Shown here one piece after another: positions 59,922 through 64,000 of a stretch of 64,000 bases of DNA. The first letter of the stretch is position 1, and every line of letters starts with the position of its first letter. Source of the stretch: an uncultured Muribaculaceae bacterium (GTDB lineage: Bacteria; Bacteroidota; Bacteroidia; Bacteroidales; Muribaculaceae); the NCBI GenBank assembly GCA_910586975.1, contig CAJUKX010000002.1, positions 62,001 through 126,000 on the forward strand. The letters run 5' to 3'. The notes below the pieces were generated by a model. The model was not told the origin of the DNA and searched no databases. It saw nothing but the letters and a program-made list of their open reading frames with translations. A program made the position numbers and the translations under genes.

Positions 59922-62264
59922 ATGAAAACCGCTTTTAAGTGCTTTGCCGCTTTTGTGGCGGCTGCTGCATGCATGCCTTCGTATGCGGCTACGCAAGAGC
60001 CGATGGAGCTTACGACCCAGTCAATGGACATTTCCATACGCTTTATCACGCCCGACATAGTGAGGGTGACCAAGACGCCCGCCGGCCATGCCGCCGCGCC
60101 CGACAAGAGCCTGGTGGTGGTAAAAGAGCCGGAACAGGTGGCTACAAGCGTTGCCAAGTCGGCAGGATTCGTAACCTATTCGTCTGACTCTCTCTCGGTA
60201 AGGGTAAACGAGAAAACCGGCGGTATCAGTTTCCTGACTCCCGGCGGCGAGGAGCTGCTGCTGGATAAGGATTATGGTACTTCTTTCGCGTTTGACACTG
60301 CCGTAAATAACGATTCGACCTACAAGGTGAGGTCGTCGTTCTTGCTCGACTCTTACGAGCCTGTATACGGCATAGGCCAGGTAATCGACGGCAAGTTTGA
60401 CAGGCGCAATACCACGTATCATCTGCAGAACGAGAATATGTTTACGTATTCGCCCTACTTCATCTCTCCCACCAAGGGCTATGCCGTGTACTGGGACAAT
60501 TATTCCATATCTGACTTTGTGGACACTCCGCAGGATTTGTCGTACACCGCTCTGGGCGATAAACTCGATTATTACTTCATCTACGGCAAGACTCCGGCAG
60601 GCACTGTCTCAAACCTGCGCACACTCACAGGCAAGGCTCCCATGCTGCCGTTGTGGGCTTACGGATTCTTCCAGTCGTGGTGCCAGTACAACAATTCGGA
60701 CGAACTGCTGGGCGCGCTGAAAAAATTCCGAGACCTTAAGGTGCCCGTTGACTGCATGGTGCTCGACTGGCGCTATTGGCCCGAATACAATCATACCGAC
60801 AGCGCATGGAACTCGCACAGCTTCGACCGGCTGCGATTCCCCGACCCCAAGGCCATGACCGATGAGATTCATGACCTCAACGGCAAACTGATGATTGTGG
60901 CATGGCCCGGATTCGGCCCCAAGACAGCGCAGTATCAGGAATTGGATTCAAAGGGATATATTTTCCCCTTTGACACCTGGCCCCCCAAGAGCGGCGCGCA
61001 TCCCTACGACGTTTACAGCGACGAGGCCCGCGACATATACTGGAAATACCTCGACAAGGGCCTTTTCAGCGCAATAGGCAACGACGGATGGTGGCTTGAC
61101 TCTACCGAACCCGACCATATCAACGTGAAGCAGAAAGACTACTACATACCCACATCTGAGGGCACTTACCGCAACGTGAAAAATGCCTATTCGCTGATGC
61201 ACAACAAGGGCATTGCCTCGCACCAGAAGGCCAAATCGACCGACAAGCGTGTGGTGATTCTCACCCGCTCGGGCTTCATAGGACAGCAGCGCTACGGTTC
61301 AAATACATGGAGCGGTGACGTGCAGTCTACATGGGAGAGCCTGCGCAATCACATACCTGCCGCACAGAACTACGCGCTGATGGGCATTCCCAACTGGAAC
61401 AGCGACATAGGCGGCTACTTCGCCTACAACTGGCGCGACGACAAGGGCAATATGAAGGATGGTTATCCCGAATTGTATGCGCGCTGGATGCAATTCGGCA
61501 CATTCTCGCCCATGATGCGTTCGCACGGCCTGGCAGTACCCCGCGAGATATGGAATTTCGGCAAACGGGGCGATGCTGCATTCGACGCTCAGGAAAAAAT
61601 GATAAAACTGCGCTATCGCCTGCTCCCCTATATCTACAGCACATCGTGGAACGTTTCGGCCAACGACGACCTGTTCATACGGCCGCTAATGATAGACTTC
61701 ACCTCCGACAAGAATGTCTACGACAAGGGCGGCGAATACATGTTCGGCAAGAGCATGCTGGTGTGCCCCGTTACACAGGCCGGTGCCGACACTTGGGATG
61801 TATATCTGCCCGAAGGCGCCGCATGGTGGGACTTCTGGACCAATGAGAAGCACGACGGCGGCCGCACCGTGAAGAAAGCCACTCCGGTAGATATCATACC
61901 CCTGTACGTGAGGGCCGGCAGCATAATGCCCTTTGGGCCCGATGTTCAGTATTCCACCGAAAAGCCTTGGAACGACCTTGAAATACGTGTGTATCCCGGT
62001 GCCGACGGTACATTCACCCTATATGAGGATGAAAACGATAATTACAACTACGAGAAGGGCGCATATTCCACTATCCGTTTTGACTGGGACGATGCCGCGA
62101 AGAAGCTGACCATAGGAACCCGCGAGGGCAACTTCCCCGGAATGTTGAAGAACCGCAAGTTCAGAGTGACACTTGTGGATAAGAACACAAAATCAGGCCA
62201 TATACCCGCCAAGGCAACACGCACCGTAGGCTACAACGGCAAGTCAATGACAGTGAAGTTCTGA
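59922..62264 (+). CDS. Secreted glycoside hydrolase family 31 (alpha-glucosidase/alpha-xylosidase type)
   Basis: 780 residues with signal peptide MKTAFKCFAAFVAAAACMPSYA. An N-terminal beta domain (about 25-235) is followed by the TIM barrel. The catalytic nucleophile is Asp393 in GWWLDSTEPDH, and Asp466 in TWSGDVQSTWESL is the expected acid/base. DWRYWPEYNHT and MRSHG are further GH31 landmarks. A C-terminal DUF5110-like beta domain (about 680-760, YPGADGTFTLYEDENDNY) follows. Whether it releases glucose or xylose cannot be settled by eye. No SusC/SusD pair is adjacent, so it is not in a visible polysaccharide-use locus. Confidence 0.93.
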   Translation: MKTAFKCFAAFVAAAACMPSYAATQEPMELTTQSMDISIRFITPDIVRVTKTPAGHAAAPDKSLVVVKEPEQVATSVAKSAGFVTYSSDSLSVRVNEKTGGISFLTPGGEELLLDKDYGTSFAFDTAVNNDSTYKVRSSFLLDSYEPVYGIGQVIDGKFDRRNTTYHLQNENMFTYSPYFISPTKGYAVYWDNYSISDFVDTPQDLSYTALGDKLDYYFIYGKTPAGTVSNLRTLTGKAPMLPLWAYGFFQSWCQYNNSDELLGALKKFRDLKVPVDCMVLDWRYWPEYNHTDSAWNSHSFDRLRFPDPKAMTDEIHDLNGKLMIVAWPGFGPKTAQYQELDSKGYIFPFDTWPPKSGAHPYDVYSDEARDIYWKYLDKGLFSAIGNDGWWLDSTEPDHINVKQKDYYIPTSEGTYRNVKNAYSLMHNKGIASHQKAKSTDKRVVILTRSGFIGQQRYGSNTWSGDVQSTWESLRNHIPAAQNYALMGIPNWNSDIGGYFAYNWRDDKGNMKDGYPELYARWMQFGTFSPMMRSHGLAVPREIWNFGKRGDAAFDAQEKMIKLRYRLLPYIYSTSWNVSANDDLFIRPLMIDFTSDKNVYDKGGEYMFGKSMLVCPVTQAGADTWDVYLPEGAAWWDFWTNEKHDGGRTVKKATPVDIIPLYVRAGSIMPFGPDVQYSTEKPWNDLEIRVYPGADGTFTLYEDENDNYNYEKGAYSTIRFDWDDAAKKLTIGTREGNFPGMLKNRKFRVTLVDKNTKSGHIPAKATRTVGYNGKSMTVKF

Positions 62265-62642
62265 TCGTGGCTGTTGCAGAACCTCATGTTGGTATTTTCC
62301 AATGCTAACTTAGTTGGATAATTGGCAGCATAATCCATTTGTTATCAGCAATATGGCATCCGAAGGAAGCCTGTAAGCTAGTAGCCGGGTATGCACGACC
62401 GTAGGGAGGGCATGCCCGGAAAGGCACCGCCCAAACCGAAGGCATTCGTAGAAAGCCGTCTATATAAGTGGGTCACTTGTATAATCGGCTTTCTGCGAAT
62501 GCCTTTACTTTTTTATACGGTTACCGGGCATGCCCTGCGCTTCGGTTACACCTACGCGCGTGCATACCCGGCTACTAGCTTACAGGCTTCCTTCGGATGC
62601 CATATTCCGGGAGTGAGGTTCTACAACACCCTTACATACTGG
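62265..62642. other. 378-bp region between convergent GH31 and GH43 genes
   Basis: No gene is supported. The first 85 bases are unremarkable; the rest is the large palindrome at 62350-62606. Open frames across it arise from the symmetry of the palindrome and the GH43 antisense strand. Confidence 0.8.
62350..62606. repeat. Large nested palindrome, repeat family copy 2 (257 bp)
   Basis: Outer arms 62350-62397 and 62559-62606 are perfect inverted copies of 48 bp. A 13-bp inner pair (AGGGCATGCCCGG at 62407-62419; complement at 62524-62536) and a central hairpin (62439-62470 with 62474-62505, loop GGT, a few mismatches) lie inside. The ends are ATGGCATCCG and CGGATGCCAT. The 35 bases at 62385-62419 match 32120-32154 of copy 1 in inverse orientation with one difference, and GCATTCGTAGAA occurs in the centre of both. 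Confidence 0.95.
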
Positions 62643-63689
62643 TTACTTGCCCCAGTGCTTTTCGAGGCGCGAGAGTTCGTCGGCGGTGATGTACGTAACG
62701 GCGCCGTGTTTCTGTTCGCTGAAGTTGGTGCGCTTCATGGGTGCGCCCTCGTCATCGAAGTAGCCTATGGGGGTGTAGTTCACAAAATCGGTGGTTTCCA
62801 CAAAACCGAAGTTCATGGGGTTGCGGCGGAAGTTGTCAAACATCACCACGTATGTGTCGGTGCCGAGTCGGCGCCAGCAGTTGGGAGCCTCGTGACCCTG
62901 GCGTTCGCCGTCCTGATAATGCTCATCGAATGTATAGGGGCCGGTAAGATTGGCCGATGATGCGTGCTTGGGAGTGGCACCCTTCTCGTGGCTCACATAG
63001 AAGAGGTGGTAGGTGTCGCCCACGCGTATGATGTCGGAGTCGATGATGTTGAATGCCTTGTCGGGGGCCTGTGCCAGAAGCTGCGGTGTGGATGTGAGAG
63101 CGTTGAAGTCGTCGTTGACGTAGGCATAGTAAATCATGTTTTTGTCTACGCCCTGCCGGGTGGTGAAGTGCACCATGAGCTTGCCTTGCTGCTCGTCGTA
63201 CACGGTCTCGGGTGCCCACACGCAGCCTACCTCGCTCCAATCCATGTCGGGCTGAGCGGGCAGCTTGGAGAAGTCGAGGTTGGTGCGCGTCCAGTTGATA
63301 AGGTCGTTGCTCTTCATCAGCACCAGGCCGCGGTTGTTGCCCCAGCCGTATTTCTTGCCGTCGCGTTCCCACTCGGTGTCGCGTATGCCGTCGCGGCGGC
63401 CGAATACGTGCAGGTCGGTCATGGCCAGATAAAATGAGCCGTCGGGGCCTCGGAAAATGTGAGGGTCGCGTATGCCGTGCTGCTCGGCAATGGTATCGCC
63501 GGCTATCACGGGTTTATCGTCGTTGAGTGCAGTCCATGTGTATCCGTCGCGGCTCACGGCCATGTGCAGCCCGTGGTCCTGATCTTTGTGATACACCATC
63601 AGATAAGCGTCCATAGGGTCGGTGCCGGCATTATTTCCGGCATACATCATGGCCGGCAGCAATGCGGCTGAAATCAATAGTTTTTTCAT
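62643..63689 (-). CDS. Secreted glycoside hydrolase family 43 (beta-xylosidase/arabinosidase type)
   Basis: 348 residues with signal peptide MKKLLISAALLPAMMYAGNNAG. Five-bladed propeller motifs: GIRDPHIFRGPDGSFYLAMTD (the Asp of RDPH), CVWAPETVYDEQQGKLMVHF (the Glu general acid of APE) and IDSDIIRVGDTYHLFYVSHE. It is a single-domain enzyme acting on arabinose- or xylose-containing side chains; the substrate is not fixed. It converges with the GH31 gene. Confidence 0.9.
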   Translation of the reverse strand: MKKLLISAALLPAMMYAGNNAGTDPMDAYLMVYHKDQDHGLHMAVSRDGYTWTALNDDKPVIAGDTIAEQHGIRDPHIFRGPDGSFYLAMTDLHVFGRRDGIRDTEWERDGKKYGWGNNRGLVLMKSNDLINWTRTNLDFSKLPAQPDMDWSEVGCVWAPETVYDEQQGKLMVHFTTRQGVDKNMIYYAYVNDDFNALTSTPQLLAQAPDKAFNIIDSDIIRVGDTYHLFYVSHEKGATPKHASSANLTGPYTFDEHYQDGERQGHEAPNCWRRLGTDTYVVMFDNFRRNPMNFGFVETTDFVNYTPIGYFDDEGAPMKRTNFSEQKHGAVTYITADELSRLEKHWGK

Positions 63690-63725
63690 ATATCTTTTAT
63701 TGGATTTAACGTATTGTGATGTGTC

Positions 63726-64000
63726 TTACGGTTTCACCTTGGCCGCGAGGAAGCGGTGGCCCAGACGGCAGTACAGGCACTTGCGCGGCTCGCAATAGGC
63801 ACGCCGCAGCTGTATCAGGGCCTGAGAGGTGAATGCGTCGTCGCATGGCACTCCAAGGTCGGTGAATATGCGTGTGAGCGAATTGCGCTCGGGCGGCAAC
63901 GACTGCAGTATGTGCAGGGCGGTCTCGGTCTTGGCGTCGTTGCCATAATACAGCCCGTAGGCATACAGCAATGGCACCACGGCGTTGATGAGGAGCGAGG
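63726..64000 (-). CDS. DUF2851 protein, 5' end outside window
   Basis: The frame is open to the end of the window (SLLINAVVPLLYAYG at the edge). The C-terminal motif YCEPRKCLYCRLGHRFLA, with its paired cysteines, is the usual end of DUF2851 family proteins, which are found mainly in Bacteroidota. Only about the last 90 residues are visible. Function unknown. Confidence 0.85.
   Translation of the reverse strand, partial: SLLINAVVPLLYAYGLYYGNDAKTETALHILQSLPPERNSLTRIFTDLGVPCDDAFTSQALIQLRRAYCEPRKCLYCRLGHRFLAAKVKP

Noticed and set aside
62391..62960. 189-codon plus-strand gene across the large palindrome
   Set aside because: It begins inside the palindrome and continues antisense to GH43; no signal or domain.
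1..64000. tRNA, rRNA or other standard RNA genes
   Set aside because: No tRNA-like cloverleaf with TTCGA-type arm, rRNA segment, tmRNA or SRP RNA was recognised in the intergenic regions read by eye; a covariance search would be the decisive test.

Overview
The window is chromosomal DNA of a Bacteroidota bacterium, most likely order Bacteroidales and perhaps a Muribaculaceae-type gut organism; the genus cannot be settled from sequence alone. The reasons are: -7 promoter boxes of the TAnnTTTG type before many genes, almost no Shine-Dalgarno sequences, a fused SecDF, the order rsmH-ftsL-ftsI(PASTA)-murE-mraY-murD-ftsW-murG-murC-ftsQ-ftsA-ftsZ, a lipidated TamA (TamL-like), carboxynorspermidine dehydrogenase, DUF2851, and secreted carbohydrate-active enzymes (PL9, GH31, GH43). 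Most genes are moderately GC-rich. AT-richer patches at about 23.0-24.8, 26.2-27.2 and 59.3-59.8 kb look acquired.

Layout. 1-2.4 kb: the end of a U32 tRNA/rRNA-modification-type protein and a secreted PL9 pectate lyase. 2.6-17.9 kb: the complete division and cell-wall (dcw) operon, without mraZ, ddl or murF. Its predicted mRNA begins with a perfect 9-bp hairpin. 17.9-21 kb: Sir2 deacylase, RbfA, a LolC/E-type permease and a radical SAM protein in the same direction. 21-24.9 kb: a YbdG-type MscS channel, a Gph-type phosphatase, and an AT-rich AlbA_2/ATPase/wHTH protein with a nested 11-bp/63-bp repeat. 24.9-27.2 kb: a ClC channel and a DUF1016 nuclease pseudogene. 27.3-30.3 kb: pheS-nth-TRIC-gtrA operon. 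30.3-33.4 kb: a secreted protein, a 645-bp intergenic region with two palindromic elements, SlyD, and a frameshifted membrane-protein gene. 33.5-41.2 kb: SecDF and a TPR protein/outer-membrane barrel pair. 41.4-44.5 kb: a flippase-like protein, carboxynorspermidine dehydrogenase and an Lrp regulator. 44.6-46.7 kb: mazG-deoC-GYF/CD225-DUF2752 operon. 46.8-53.6 kb: TamL, FabF/AcpP and TopA. 53.6-59.2 kb: an RluA-type synthase, a YgjP-like protease, NadK and an ACT-like protein, divergent from pdxJ-exbB-exbD-tonB. 59.3-64 kb: a small XRE module, GH31, a large palindrome, GH43, and the end of a DUF2851 gene.

Functionally the window is mostly envelope biology: peptidoglycan precursor synthesis and septation (dcw), protein export (SecDF), outer-membrane assembly (TamL), TonB energisation (ExbB/ExbD/TonB) and fatty-acid synthesis (AcpP/FabF), plus tRNA charging, DNA repair and topology, and NAD and PLP cofactor genes.

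The most unusual structures are two members of one palindromic repeat family about 250 bp long (31937-32187 and 62350-62606, the latter with 48-bp perfect arms). Next is the repeat array inside the AlbA_2 gene: both alternative reading frames stay open across its two full blocks and stop just past its end, so slippage by one unit would remove the C-terminal DNA-binding domain.
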